The notes below the pieces were generated by a model. That model was not told the origin of the DNA. It searched no databases and was given only the letters and a program-made list of their open reading frames with translations. Shown here piece after piece: positions 43,239 through 54,832 of a stretch of 64,000 nucleotides of DNA (position 1 is its first letter; each line of letters opens with the position of its first letter). Made by a program: the position numbers and the translations under genes. Source of the stretch: Pseudeuparius sepicola (taxonomy: Eukaryota; Arthropoda; Insecta; Coleoptera; Anthribidae); NCBI GenBank assembly GCA_963920635.1, contig OY987305.1:2242001-2306000 (forward strand), given 5' to 3'.

Positions 43239-43540
43239 ATACGTGTTGCGTAATGATGTGCAAATATTTGGAGAAAGTGTTCTACACGTGGTCTTTCATT
43301 GATTTTTTTTTTCAAAAACGGTTTAGGTAATCTAGAAACTTGAATAATTAGAAACTTTCTTACCATTGTTATTTTTTCGTAAATTTAATAGTGTTCCTGG
43401 AAAAAAATACTATTTAAGTACAGTTATTGACACTCACGATTGCATAAAACATAGTAGCCGGAAGGACAATTTTAACTCATTCAAAATCTCCACCCAAAAT
43501 CACTAACTAACATGCCTCTCCGCCGTACTGTAAACGAATC

Positions 43541-43851
43541 ATTGAATATTTTACGCAGAAAGTTAGAAAACGATCAAACTTTAGTAGAAAGAACAAACTT
43601 GAATATAGATGCAATACTAGAACTAACAACACTATGTGTTGAAACCACATATTTTGAACTACAAAATGAATTTTGCCAGTAGGAATTTGGAATGGCTCTG
43701 TGGGGTCTGCTTTATCACCATTCATAAGCAACTTATTCATGGAAGATTTTAAACAAAATGAGTTGACTAGATATGTTCACCAACCTAATGTTTGGTGGAG
43801 ATATGTAGATGGCATCTTTATTATATGTGAACACGGAGTGGGGGTCTTCCA
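43541..43851 (+). pseudogene. Penelope-like RT fragment, copy B
   Basis: LNILRRKLENDQTLVERTNL, NIDAILELTTLCVETTYFEL, a stop, EFGMAL, then after a frameshift SALSPFISNLFMEDFKQNEL and RYVHQPNVWWRYVDGIFIIC. The catalytic YVDD is YVDG here (43802-43813), so this copy could not be active even if the frame were whole. Both ends are truncated inside RT. Confidence 0.8.
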
Positions 43852-44385
43852 GTCTGAAGTGGGTCACACTGTATTATATATTCAACATTCTTGTGGTATT
43901 TGTGCCAAACCATTCGGATTTCCAACAAAACTAGAACAAAAAATCCGTAAAAAATAAATAAAATATAAATTAATATTAAGATGGCGTACTACGCCCATGG
44001 TTGGAAACAACTTATCAAGAACGGCAAGATGCTGTTTGTTTATAGCAGCCGTACCCAGTAAGAATTGTTTCGGTAGTTAAACTACAGAAAATAGTAGCAG
44101 TAGAATGAAATTTATTGTCAAATTCTTTCACCACTTTACACGATTCGCGAATTCCCCTTTGTAGCTTCGTATCGAATGCATTTTTGCAATTCCGCCTTCC
44201 GAATCTCTCTCGATTTATACAACGAGACATTAGAATAATAGAAGCAGCACGATACGCTGAAATTGAAGCCTACAGCACAATGTTTATGTTTTGACCTTTA
44301 CCGCCGCAAAAGTTTTATAAATGGGGAGGTTCGACAAGTGGAATACGATTCGTGTATATTTGTATGCCGAATAATAGTTATTTAT
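43852..44385. other. No gene seen
   Basis: Nothing recognised. Confidence 0.4.
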
Positions 44386-44501
44386 GTACCAAGGCACTGA
44401 AGTTCAACTTTTTATGACTCATGTGGAGTTTAGTTGCTGAGGCCTCTGGCCGAGGCAAATAAACCACATGAGTCATAAAAAGAACTTCAGTGCCGAGGTA
44501 C
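44386..44501. repeat. 116-bp hairpin element
   Basis: GTACC-AGGCACTGAAGTT-TTTTTATGACTCATGTGG (44386-44425) is repeated in inverse at 44464-44501. The ~38-nt loop carries GAGGCCTCTGGCCGAGGC. The arms differ by a few bases and a small bulge. It may be a very small foldback MITE or a structured RNA source. No target duplication is evident. Confidence 0.75.
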
Positions 44502-44894
44502 ATATTATATTTTTCTTGAAATCGGAAAAAATGTTTTATTAGGCAAGAAAATAATAATAAGGGATCACCCGTCCACGAACCGACTACGCGCGGCGTTGCT
44601 TGACTTTACCGATCGCTCTACCTAGCACAAGCATAATGATGTACGGCACCTTCTGACAGAAAAACCAAACTGCTGCTTCTTGTGCAGCTTACACAACAAA
44701 TCTATTATTTTTCAAATTTACTAAAATATGTATACTGAAGGATTGCGCTTCTATAGGAAACAATTTCGCAATGTGTACGAAAAGTTAAATGAGCCTTTAT
44801 CGGCCGGGTTTTGAATATTTGGTCACTTTTGACGGGCGATTTCTCCGCGTCTGACGTTTGATGTTTACATCTCGCCAAGGCCTACTTATTGAAA

Positions 44895-44931
44895 AAATCG
44901 TACAATAATGGGCTACATTATTGTACGATTT
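44895..44931. repeat. Perfect 16-bp hairpin
   Basis: AAATCGTACAATAATG, 5-nt loop GGCTA, CATTATTGTACGATTT. Perfect pairing on either strand. The next bases (ACGATTTTGGGACATTTTAATGTCGATTT region, 44945-44975) contain a further partial repeat of the CGATTT word. Confidence 0.85.
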
Positions 44932-45941
44932 CTGTGCTTTTAATGACGATTTTGGGACATTTTAATGTCGATTTCAAGAAAAAGGATTGATTTTGTTATT
45001 GGAAGTTTAAAATCGCCATAACGTGTTGACGAGGCACAATAATGAGCATATGATGGACTTTTCGGTGTATACCCAAACGGTTTTAATATTTATTCTCCGA
45101 CAAGAGTTCTACTACGTTTATTTAAAATTAAAAAAACGGTTTAGATTTAACTTCGAAGGTCATTTGGGTCAAAACGCTTAGAGCTACAGCCTTCTACTTT
45201 GCGGCAATCGACGCAGTGCCCCGAGATGTACAAGATACGGTGAAATAGGATGCTTAAGAAATGATCTGCGTGCGTGACGAATATTTTCCCGATATTTCCT
45301 GGACCAACTGAAATTTGTCAAAAAAATTTGCCGAAACCGGAAATCCAGTCAAAATGGGGAACTTGCACAAAAATTAAATTTGAAAAATATTACCTTCAAA
45401 CGTAATTTATTGCCATTAAATGAACCACAGTTCACAAAAAACTCATTTTTTATTTTTATGTAATAAATGTAAGCAATTAAAAACTGCATAATTCAAATCA
45501 TTCTTGAAACGCGCCCTCCTTGGTTGTGACGTCAAGTAGCTCGTCGGTGGTGGTTCCTCTGGTGGGCGGCGGCACCATGTATAAACTAATATGGGCGGCA
45601 CATGTATAAAAACCACAGCACCACGCACGCTTTTTTAGAAGGAGCAACTGGACCGTCCTATCCTATTGTCTATCGCTCTTATTATACTCTATCTCAGTCT
45701 TGATACTGTTGATAACGTTTGGAAAGAGTGTTCTGTATTAAATAGTTATTTACATTGCGAAATGGGTCGCCGAACTGTTTATTTTAACGTTCAATTTCTA
45801 TTCTCCCTTCTCTAATTCTATGTAGCTGTCACTCCTGTCACTGCCTTCCGATCGATTGAGCGGTGTGTCACGACCATTCCCGCGCTTTTCGTGTCCTTTC
45901 AAATAAATAGCTTGCGGTCGCAACTTTAATTATTTATTGCA
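44932..45941. other. No gene seen
   Basis: AT-rich, no recognised feature. Confidence 0.4.
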
Positions 45942-46585
45942 AAGAACTCACAAATATTATAGAATTAGTCACAGTTCAGGGGCGTAGCTCAATTTTGTGT
46001 AACTCTCTGACTTAATTTTCATATAATTGTTATTTAATTTATTGTTAATATTATTCTTAACGGTGATGCCTTAGATTATGGAGGAAGGCAAACCCTTATA
46101 ACATTGGCAATTATTATTAATTAACGTTCTTCCCTGTTTACTCATTTTGCACACGTTAACTCCCGAACATACGAAACGCCACTGAGCTCTCTGAGCCGGC
46201 GGAAAAAACTTGCCAGCGGCCTAAAAAATGAGGTCTGTATGGTAGCCCAAATACGCAGTTAACTTTACGTACTATAGAAACAGGCACAAAACGCGTTGGC
46301 TAACTGATTTTGTCAGCCGACTCCTTCGCAGAAGTGCTGTGTTGCCGTATTTCAAAGGCGATGGTAGACGCGACGATGTTGAAAAAAATATAATAGGTGT
46401 TTTATCACACCGCGTTAAAAATAAATGATAAACAAAATAGGGTAAGTGGTCCCGTGATTCGAGCTTTATTTTTTCGGTCTAACAGAGTTCAGAAATTCGG
46501 CTTTAATATGATAAAACTTGTATAGGAAATCTCGCAACGCTGCCCGCATTCTTTAGAAACGTTTTCTTTCGTGCTTTGGACTATA
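45942..46585. repeat. Direct duplication, copy 1 (644 bp)
   Basis: Aligns over its full length with 62464-63145. Both start AAGAACTC-CAAATATTATAG and end CGTGCTTTGGACTATA, with sharp loss of similarity outside. Contains CAGGGGCGTAGCTC at 45977 and GAAACGCCACTG ending 46184, which look like hAT ends (208 bp apart) but without an 8-bp duplication. No protein is recognisable. Family unknown. Confidence 0.88.
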
Positions 46586-47468
46586 TGTGCTCTTTCTATA
46601 GGTAGGAGAATATATTAAAGAAATAAAAAAAACGTTCAAGTTCCCATTGGGCAGAATGACTCCAAAACCAGCCTATCCTACGTAAATTGACTCGTAGAAT
46701 ACGGATCCGGTCTCCAAAATCCTCTAAAAATTACTAAATGTCAGATCTGAGCATTTTGTTGAATTTTCAAAAATAGTGACCTGGTGAAAATGGGCTCTTG
46801 AAACGTGGGCACATGAAGTCTCATGAAATGTCATGAAATCTCAAGAAACCCCATGAAAATGCGTCAACAAAACGTAGACGAAACATACATGCGTAAAAAA
46901 ACGTTACAAGACGAGAAAAGGCGTGAAAAAAATGTTAACGAAACGTTGAAAAAACGTCTATCGGACAATTAAAAAAATTCAAGTCGCGGGAAATTTTGTT
47001 CGCGTTTTGACAACGTTTCAGCCTTATGGAGAGTAAGATGGGCGAAGTGTGCTCGTACGCACATAGTTTATCTACTCATCTCTTTGAAGAACCTGTACAA
47101 TTTTACAGGTGATTTTTGTTTTTCTTGATGTTAAATTGATTTTAATAATACCCGGTCATCTTGTATGTCCGTGTGGTAGTTGGCCATGCGGCAACATTTA
47201 TTTCCACCCCCTCCTTTCTGACTAGCAAATTAGAGTAGGCGGGTGCGTTATCTGTGTCTGACCGTCCCACAGAGGCTCCCTCCATATTTTCGTTGTCCAT
47301 TTGAAATTGTAATAGGCCGCGCGGTCTAGCTGAACGCGTCACTAATTTCCCATTCCCCGGAGCAAAGTGCAGCGTTGTCAATTATGGAGCCGCGTTAATA
47401 TCTTGCGCCCTATCGGCCAATTAAAGCTGCTCAATACCGCCCGGTCCGACGGCCCGCGATTCAAGAGT
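46586..47468. other. No gene seen; degenerate short repeats
   Basis: 46790-46960 is full of loosely repeated CATGAAAT/CATGAAGT and then GAAACGT/AAACGTT words. The 79-aa minus-strand frame at 47142-47381 has no family match. No exon recognised. Confidence 0.4.
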
Positions 47469-47517
47469 GCTCGCACCCACAAAACAACAGAATCGAATCG
47501 TCGCGGCGTTGCCGGAC
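47469..47517. repeat. Short dispersed repeat, copy 1
   Basis: GCTCGCACCCACAAAACAAC-AGAATCG...CGGCGTTGCCGGAC; a near-copy lies in the same orientation at 48499-48542, 1 kb away, lacking 5 bp. Flanks are unrelated. Origin unknown. Confidence 0.7.
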
Positions 47518-48498
47518 TACTAGATACTACTAGATAAATGAATGAATATTCTGTTGATAAAAAACACATTTAATTTGATAATTATAATTTTACAAATAAT
47601 TTGTTTTCTTTGCGTTTTAGCTAATCATATGCATGCAAATAAAATTGATGTATATTTTGTTAAATTAACAGGATTTTTCTTTTAAAAGACCGTATATTGG
47701 TAGACAATAAAAAAATATCATATAGGTATCTAAATAATACATTTATTGTAAGTAAGGTAATCCTGAACTATGTTTTGGCTTCTATCGACACAAAATCTCC
47801 ATCGAAAAAAGTATTTTACAGATGACTTGGATAATAGGCAAAGATATTGATAAATAAAATTCAAAGCCTTACCAAAAATATAACTTTTTCCTTCCAGTGT
47901 TTATGTCGGTTTATGTCAATTAAAGCCTTATTTACCAATTAATGCACACACGCCTCGACACAAGCACAACCTGCACAACTAATGCTTAGTTTATAGTTAA
48001 ACAACAATGAAAACAACATAATAAATAGTGAGTAAAATAGGGATCAAATAATGATTCCCTTTAACCATAACAAGGCTAATTTTTTATTGCACATTCTATT
48101 TTATTTGCTGTATAAACCATGCATAAACTCTGTTGAGTCCCCTATTTTTAATGCTCTGTTCTATAAATAATCTGTTTCCTTACCAGATTATTGTCCTTGG
48201 GAAATCTATAATACTTAATTTTCCCGTTTCCTTACTGTTTCTATTATTATTTGGACATACGATGACTGCACATCCCGGCATTTTTGGCCTATTTCAAAGC
48301 ACTGTCGAGCTGGACTGACGATCAGTCAGTTGTTTACAGTTTTTTCTTGACACATTAAACTGTTAACTATAAAAAATCGTAAAACACAACCGCAGACACC
48401 ATGCATTATTTACAATTCGTGATTCGCAACTGACGTAGATGCGCATAGTTGCCTTGTTTTCGGATTCGTTAGTGACATACCGTGGGTAAGTGTATCGT
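47518..48498. other. No gene seen
   Basis: AT-rich. No feature recognised. Confidence 0.4.
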
Positions 48499-48542
48499 GC
48501 TCGCGCCCACAAAACAACAGAATCGTCGCCGTGTTGCCGGAC
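48499..48542. repeat. Short dispersed repeat, copy 2
   Basis: Near-identical to 47469-47517. It lies in a moderately GC-rich stretch (48480-48740) with no recognisable exon. Confidence 0.7.
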
Positions 48543-48821
48543 GAGACCCGCGTCATTCCGGCGTGGAGTCGACGTGTTATTTTTGGACAGGGGCAATCAT
48601 TAATCACCCGAAATGGCGGCGGGCTTGTCTAACACAAAGCTTTCAATTTAGAGCGGGCTCTAATTGAACTTCTTAAAACGCTCAACAAATCAAGGGGGCG
48701 CTGCCGGCGGGCCAGATTTGCTGCACCGTGGCTAGACAGGAGTCGGAGCTCGGAAGAATTAAGGGATTCGATCTTGAGAGTTTTTTGTGTGTGGGGCGGA
48801 TTGGTTGTGATTTTGCTTCAT

Positions 48822-48953
48822 GTTATTTCAAATTGTTTCGCGTATTTTCGTGTATTTTCGTGTATTTTCATGTTATTTCATGTTATTTCATGTTATTTCA
48901 TGTTATTTCATGTTATTTCATGTTGTTTCATGTTGTTTCATGTTGTTTCATGT
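48822..48953. repeat. 10-bp satellite (TTTCATGTTA type)
   Basis: Tandem TTTCATGTTA changing to TTTCATGTTG, preceded by TATTTTCGTG variants. The period of 10 keeps all frames open and makes the Phe/Cys/Met-rich frames of 87-126 aa, which are artefacts. Confidence 0.95.
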
Positions 48954-49251
48954 TTTACCTGTTTTATTCATTATTGTTGTCAGTGGAGTATTCAGGGGGG
49001 GGGGGGCAAAGGGGGCAATTGCCCCTGTCGACATTAACGAGATTTGTAATATCAAAATTAATAATACCAAAAATTATATACTCCTGGCCTAATCTGAAAA
49101 TGCAGTGAACATCAAACATCTACAATTTGTTATTTGTTTCATCTTGTCTTCTCGAAATTAAAACCTGTGCAGTAGATTTGAGAATGCACACACTCCGTCG
49201 GTCGCAGCGCGTAACCGTAAATTAGGCAAAACAACCTACTGAAAATATTTT

Positions 49252-49436
49252 GCAGAAAGAACATTTTCAAAACTAAAAATTTGAAAAATTTATATTAGAA
49301 ACAATATTAGCGAAAACCGACTGAATGGGTTAACACTCCTTTACGTGTAGGTACCCTGAAATAGGTACCCATGTCTCCAGAGGAGATATTTGACCAGCTC
49401 AAGGCCAAAAAAAGAATTCTTGATTTTGTGATATAG
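49252..49436 (+). pseudogene. hAT transposase C-terminal remnant
   Basis: AERTFSKLKI, stop, KIYIRNNISENRLNGLTLLY, then a frameshift to PMSPEEIFDQLKAKKRILDF and a stop at 49434. This is the dimerisation block and final helix of a hAT transposase, from a different family than the 37.5-kb one. It has stops and a frameshift, so it is dead. Confidence 0.7.
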
Positions 49437-49474
49437 ATTTTACTGGTTTGAAAAAGAATTATTTTTAGGTTATA

Positions 49475-50031
49475 CAGAGTGTCCGGTAATAACTTAAAAA
49501 ATTAAAAAGAAAATTGGAAAATATGACGAAAAGTTCATATGAACATAGGTCCGCAGATGTTTGGTTTTCGAGATGCAGGGTGTTAAAACTGAAATTTTAT
49601 TTTCGATTTTTTTTAAGTAACTTTTTGAAACGACAAAATTTTCTTGCAAAAAAAAAACAACAACCAAGTATACATTTTTTGCTTAGAAAACGTGTGGGCA
49701 GAGGATACATTCACAAAAATGTCGTAAAAATTTACTGTCAAAAAAGTTAGGGCAAATTAAATTAAATAATGATAGCGCCCTCTATGGATTGCACCAAAAA
49801 TATTACCAAATTATGACTTCTCTTCTCAAAAAAAAACCCGGCTATCAAATTTTGCAAGAAAATTTTGTCGACTCAAAAAGTTACTTAAACAAATCGAAAA
49901 TAAAATTTCAACTTCAACACCCTGCATCTCGAAAACCAAACATCTGCGGACCCATGTTCATATGAACTTTTCGTCATATTTTCCATTTTTTAAAATTTTT
50001 CAAGTTGGTGCATTTATTTCCGGACAGCCTG
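49475..50031. mobile_element. Palindromic mariner-type element, 557 bp, nested in the hAT relic
   Basis: Ends CAGAGTGTCCGGTAATAA and, inverted, CAGGCTGTCCGGAAATAA, with TA at 49473-49474 and 50032-50033. Arms of roughly 190 bp share ATATGACGAAAAGTTCATAT and CTGCAGATGTTTGGTTTTCG-type blocks (GTCCGCAGATGTTTGGTTTT at left). Non-coding. Confidence 0.82.
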
Positions 50032-50155
50032 TAGTTATTTATTTTAGAAAATATGTTTTTGTTCTGTTTTTTATTCATTAAAATTATCGACAGATTTTTG
50101 TTATTTATAACTGATTGCCCCCCCCCCCCAGATGTTAATCCTGCATACGCCACTG

Positions 50156-50812
50156 ATTGTCACCTAAAAAATGATTTCGTGCCAGTCTAGAGAACATTAT
50201 TTATTTCAAAACTTAACAGTAATGAGATGTTTTTTAAATCAACCAGATTAATAAAAAACAAAGGAACGTATAAGCCTAGCCTCACCCGATAAATAAAAAA
50301 CAACCGAAGCCTCCCGTTGGCTTCCTTTTTATTTATATTCGGTTTGAAAAAGCAAATCGAGTTTTCGGATTTAAATCAAATCAGCGGGCTGTGGCACATT
50401 TGTTTACACATTTAAATTACTTTTAACTAGTTTTAAAAGTGTCGCGGCTGCACATCTGCGCGATTTTAAAATTCAAACATTCGCCCGCGTCTGGAAATAT
50501 TTTCAAGCCGATTTGTCAGCTTGTTTGAACTCGCTGCCAGGGACGGAGTTAGCCCCGAAGTTTCGGTTTATTCGTGCCAAAATCATTTGGAAATAGTTCG
50601 AGAGTTCGTTCGGTCTAATCTAAGTCTTCTTTGATTTTCCACTCTCTCGGGAAGAACTTAAAACTTTACATTTTTTGCTAATAAAACTAATACTTGGACA
50701 AGCATTTTCATTTTGAAACAGTACAACACTATACTTTTAAGGGATTAATCTGTAACAAGTGATATACCTTCAAAAAATAACCCCACTTTCTCGTAGAAAC
50801 TGTAAGGCCTTA
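50156..50812. other. No gene seen
   Basis: Nothing recognised apart from a small AAGCC-TC-CGTTGGCTT hairpin at about 50306. Confidence 0.4.
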
Positions 50813-50882
50813 TAAAAAAGTTACAGGGTGTTAAAGTTTTAAAAAATATGTGGACTTTATTAAATTATTATTTACCAAACTA

Positions 50883-51243
50883 TACTAAAATCGAGCAATC
50901 CGTACGCCTGGTGTAAATAAAACCACGTGTTCAATGACGTTCCGAGATTGGTCGGTAGGCTATAATATTTCACCCGACTCGGCAACAGGGACGTACTCGA
51001 GAGCAAAAGTGTAGTTATGCGGTTTTATCTTGTTGTTTTCAGCTAATTAGACACTGCCACAAATAATTTTATCGATGTTTTGAACCATTTTAATGAAGCC
51101 AATAATTATTTTCCGAAATATATTGAAGTAAACAAATGTAAAACTAACATTAAATAAAGGTCGTACCTCAGTGCGGCCCTGGCGAACATCTCAACCCACG
51201 TGCTATTGTTTACGCCAGGCGTAAGAGTTGCTCGATTTTAGTA
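50883..51243. mobile_element. TA-flanked MITE, 361 bp, nested
   Basis: Ends TACTAAAATCGAGCAA and, inverted, the same word, followed by CGTACGCCTGG-GTAAA blocks; TA at 50881-50882 and 51244-51245. The unbroken right arm of the surrounding foldback (at about 52300-52320, inverted ACCAAACTAGTTGAGATATT) gives the empty site. Each end carries a CCACGTG word. No coding sequence recognised. Confidence 0.85.
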
Positions 51244-51539
51244 TAGTTGAGATATTTAAGTCAAATTTGGTTATGATCGCATGGGTTAGCATAAAACCTG
51301 TTAATATCAAACACCTTGAAAAACCAGTGGCGTAGAAGTGGGCAATTAGTAAAATTTTGTTTTAGAAAAAATGAATCACCTTGTATAGTAATAAATTGCA
51401 ATTTATTTTTTTATCTAGAATCACCTTTTATAGTAATAAAATGTATTTATTTTTTATCTACATTTTAATGCAAACAAAAATGTCCTCCTTTTACGAAAGC
51501 ATAGAAGAATTTTTTTAATTCAGTTTTTATCTCAAAATT

Positions 51540-51850
51540 TTGACTTTATTTTCAAAATTTTGATTTTTTTGTCAGAATTTTAAAATTGGGAGAAAATAGT
51601 CTCAATTTTAAAAATCCCGGAAAAAAAGTCAAAATTTTGAAAATAAAGTCAAAACTTTGAGAAAAATCTCAAAATTCTGAGAATAAAGTCAACATTTTGA
51701 GAAAAATGTCTGAATTTTAAAATCCGAAGAAAAAAGTCAAAATTTCGAGAAAAAGTCTGATTTTAAGATTCGGAGAAAAAAGTCAAAATTTCGAGAAAAA
51801 TGGAAATTCTGAGAATAAAGTAAAAATTTTGAGAAAGCCTGAATTTTAAA
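51540..51850. repeat. Degenerate ~20-bp tandem repeat
   Basis: Many variants of AAAGTCAAAATTTTGAGAAA, often self-complementary around CAAAATTTTG. Boundaries are diffuse. Frames are not credible. Confidence 0.8.
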
Positions 51851-52395
51851 AAATTACTACATAGTTCTTCTACGCTTCCGTAATTTTTCGTAGGTGTCTG
51901 GTTTCATGGCAACTTTGATTTTTTTTATTATTTCAGGATATTTTTGAAAAACTAAGTAAAAGATTTGCTCGATAGGTATAAGGCTCAAAGTAAAAAAATG
52001 TGCGTCTCTAAATAAAGTAACTTTGTCCAGTAAACTTTTATTTTATTTTTCGAGATACAGAGCGTATTATTCTCTGTATCTTCTACTTCACACACATTCT
52101 TTCTACTGTGAGTCTTATAGAGCAAATTTTTTAGTTCATTTCACCATAACACATACGAAAAAATACAAATACATTTTATTACTATACAAGGTGATTAGTT
52201 TTTTTCTAAAAATAATTGTACTAATTACCCAATTCTCCGCCACTGGTTATTCAAGGTGTTTGATGTTAACAGGTTTTATGCTACCATATTTGACTTAAAT
52301 ATCTCAACTAGTTTGGTAGATATTTAATAGTCCACATATTTTTTAAACATTTAACACCCTGTAACTTTTTTACAAATGTGAACCACGCTGTATAT

Positions 52396-53287
52396 CCCCA
52401 CCATGTAAAATCTGTCATTTCACTGCGTTTTTAAAAATTAGGTTATGTGTTAGTTCGTCTGTCAAATAATTTCTTCTTCTTCCACCAAAGTAAATGCAAC
52501 ATTTGAAATACAACCTAACCTCCACTCTAAATTCTATTTGCAATAGGTTAATCTGCAGAATGCTCTATGTCAAACGTCAAATAGATATACCAGAGCTATG
52601 ATATACCCGCCACACATGCAGAATGCTATATATCGCATTCCCTGTATTGACGGCATACAGTTTCCTGCCAAAGAGAGATTAGATACTTTATATTTGGGAC
52701 AATTACTTAGGGGATAATAATCAGATCTGTCGTTACACCGGTGTTACAAAGCCAACATCAGTATCCCGTTAAGCTAATTGTAAGAATAACGCATTTGACC
52801 GTGTGTTAAATGTCATCACATAACCCAACCCCACCCACAAAACAATCAAGTAAGGTTGTTAGAACCTCTTCTTCTTCGGCGTTCTCTGTGTGTAGGGGAC
52901 GAGACGAGTTTTTATTTAAACACTCCGCAATATTGTGCTTGCCCCAGAAATTGTATACAGTGATTTGTGTGCGCTTGTCACCACACGCCACTAGTGTTTG
53001 CTCATGCGACAGTCTGAAAAATGGCGGGCATGTAAGATCACAAACATAAAACGCCCGCTTCCATCGGCGTAGGACGCTCGAGAACTAATCAACACTTGAA
53101 AATGCTTTTAAGGGAGTGGCTACGAAAGGTAGATACTGTATTCAAATATAGATTCGTTGTTTTTGACAACTAGATAGAAGGTATATTTATGAGAGATTAA
53201 GTGTTTGATTGTATCAATGTTTTGATTGCATAATTGTACTGGCGCGTGATATTGCTTAAAATTCGGTGTATTTAATGACAATGTTTG
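52396..53287. other. No gene seen
   Basis: Frames on both strands at 52806-53049 overlap each other and match no family. Confidence 0.4.
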
Positions 53288-53289
53288 TA

Positions 53290-53434
53290 CAGGGTGATCA
53301 CGCGAGATTAGGCCACCCATAACTTTTTTATTTTCCAACTTAGAAAAAAATATCAAATACGAAAGTTGTAGGGCTGCAACCTGTCTACTTCATGATGTTT
53401 TCAAAAATTATACAGGTCGTCCCATAAAAGTGAT
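53290..53434. mobile_element. MITE fragment, left end CAGGGTGATCACGC
   Basis: TA-CAGGGTGATCACGCGAGATT followed by GGCCACCCATAAC and a later ATTATACAGGTCGTCCC. The short element at 54833-54926, read inversely, is an internally deleted relative. The right end of this copy is lost. Confidence 0.6.
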
Positions 53435-53534
53435 ACAACAAAGCAATTAGCCTACTTAGTAAGTCGGAATTCCGACTTAGTAAAGGATTTCAATTTACAA
53501 TAATTCCTACTCGATTTCTCAAAATTAAAAATAC

Positions 53535-53990
53535 AATGTGTCCCGGATAAGAATGAACAACATGGGGATCTTGCAAACCGTGAGAGATAGAACAACGGTT
53601 AAATGGGGAAAAAGTTGCGCAATTTTGAGGTCAATAAAATGGTACAAACAGATTTCTAATATCTTTTTTCGTTTTGGGTTATTTTGAAAAAGTGAAATTT
53701 TGCGTTTTCGATTTTATTTTTTTCTGAAATTGTTATCATAGATAGAAAAAAGAAAAACAATTTCTTATGGCACTTTTTAACGGGCTTTACGATGGCGTTT
53801 TTAGATTTGTTCTACAACATTTCATTGTTGAGAAACCATCCTCAACTTTATTTTTTTAATACGTACCTGGATTTTTTGCAGATTTTGAAAGCACTTTTCA
53901 TTGCAAACACCGTGATGTACGACACGAAATATTTTTAAAATATTTTGAGACAATTATACTGAAAATTCATTTTTTCAAGTCTAAATATTA
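53535..53990 (+). repeat. Dispersed repeat, uninterrupted copy
   Basis: Starts at TGTCCCGGATAAGAATGAAC and runs to about ACAATTATACTGAAAATTCA. The inverted copy at 57625-57300 plus 56293-56235 has the same order but is split by a PLE insertion. It contains a GTTGAGAAACCATCC / AACAACATTTC block that may be a weak internal hairpin. No protein recognised. Confidence 0.8.
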
Positions 53991-53995
53991 ATCGG

Positions 53996-54830
53996 TATTG
54001 TTAACAATTTAACTTACAGTTTATTTTTACTTCGAAATCTTAATATTTTTAAATGCGGCCTGGTAAGAGTTTTCCTGTGTTGTTGTACGGCAAACAGTGT
54101 CCCATTGTGTTTTGGAGTAAATTCTTCGCTTTTTCTAATTGTGAGAGGAAAGCTTTATGCCAATGAAACCAATAACTTTTGCCATTTATTAATTGCAACA
54201 ATACATTTGTTCGGCCTCTACATTATTTCTATTACACAAGATATAACAAGCTAACATGTTAAATTTTTCTTCATTTGAAAAAGCACCGTCCATTTCTAAT
54301 AATATAAATTATTAACTAAATGATACAGTGGGAGTTATGACAAATGACGAGGGATTGGTTTCGTTGTTTCAAAGCTTTCTATAAATGGAAGATTTTTATT
54401 TATTTTTTATTATCGTATGTGACTGTTATTAGTCTTTGCCGCCTTGTTTTTGGTTCTCCCATTGAAAGATAAGTTGTAAGTTAAATTTTTGATAATACTG
54501 ATTAATATTTATACCGTAATATAATATTCATAAAGTTCTTGGGGTTATACATTTTTTCTTGCTTTTTTTTGTAATAACACAATGCATTTACTAGTTATAC
54601 ATATATTTGACAGATAATTTCCTTGGTGGTGTGACTTACATTATCGTTTTCCATGGCACACTTAACATTACTGATTTCATTTAATTCAGTCAATGAATAT
54701 GCAGCCATAGGTATCTTCCGAATGGATGAAGCAAATATACAACATATTTATAAGTTTCATTGGAATCAGAAAAGATATAGATTCTATATCTATATCAATC
54801 TATATTATAGATTATTAAAATCGAAAAATA
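53996..54830. other. No gene seen
   Basis: AT-rich, nothing recognised. Confidence 0.4.
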
Positions 54831-54832
54831 TA

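Larger units (their letters stand above)
48981..50155 (+). mobile_element. hAT relic with nested palindrome, 1175 bp
   Basis: Ends CAGTGGAGTATTCAGG followed by a G run, and, inverted, CAGTGGCGTATGCAGGATT followed by a run of the same kind. The flanking 8-mers ATTGTTGT (48973) and ATTGTCAC (50156) match only at 5 of 8 positions, so the duplication is decayed. It contains a C-terminal hAT fragment and a 557-bp insertion. Confidence 0.75.
50813..52395. mobile_element. Foldback element interrupted by a MITE
   Basis: The left arm (50813-50882 plus 51244-51395) and right arm (52180-52395) are inverted copies: AAAGTTACAGGGTGTTAAA, AATATGTGGACT, ACCAAACTA, GAGATATTTAAGTCAAA and AACACCTTGAA-AACCAGTGG. 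The right end is GTGAACCACGCTG-TA, related to the P2 terminus; the left terminus is not clear. The loop (51396-52179) carries the degenerate tandem tract described separately. Confidence 0.7.

Noticed and set aside
48728..49108. 126-aa frame with Phe/Met/Cys repeats
   Set aside because: Translation of the 10-bp satellite at 48822-48953.
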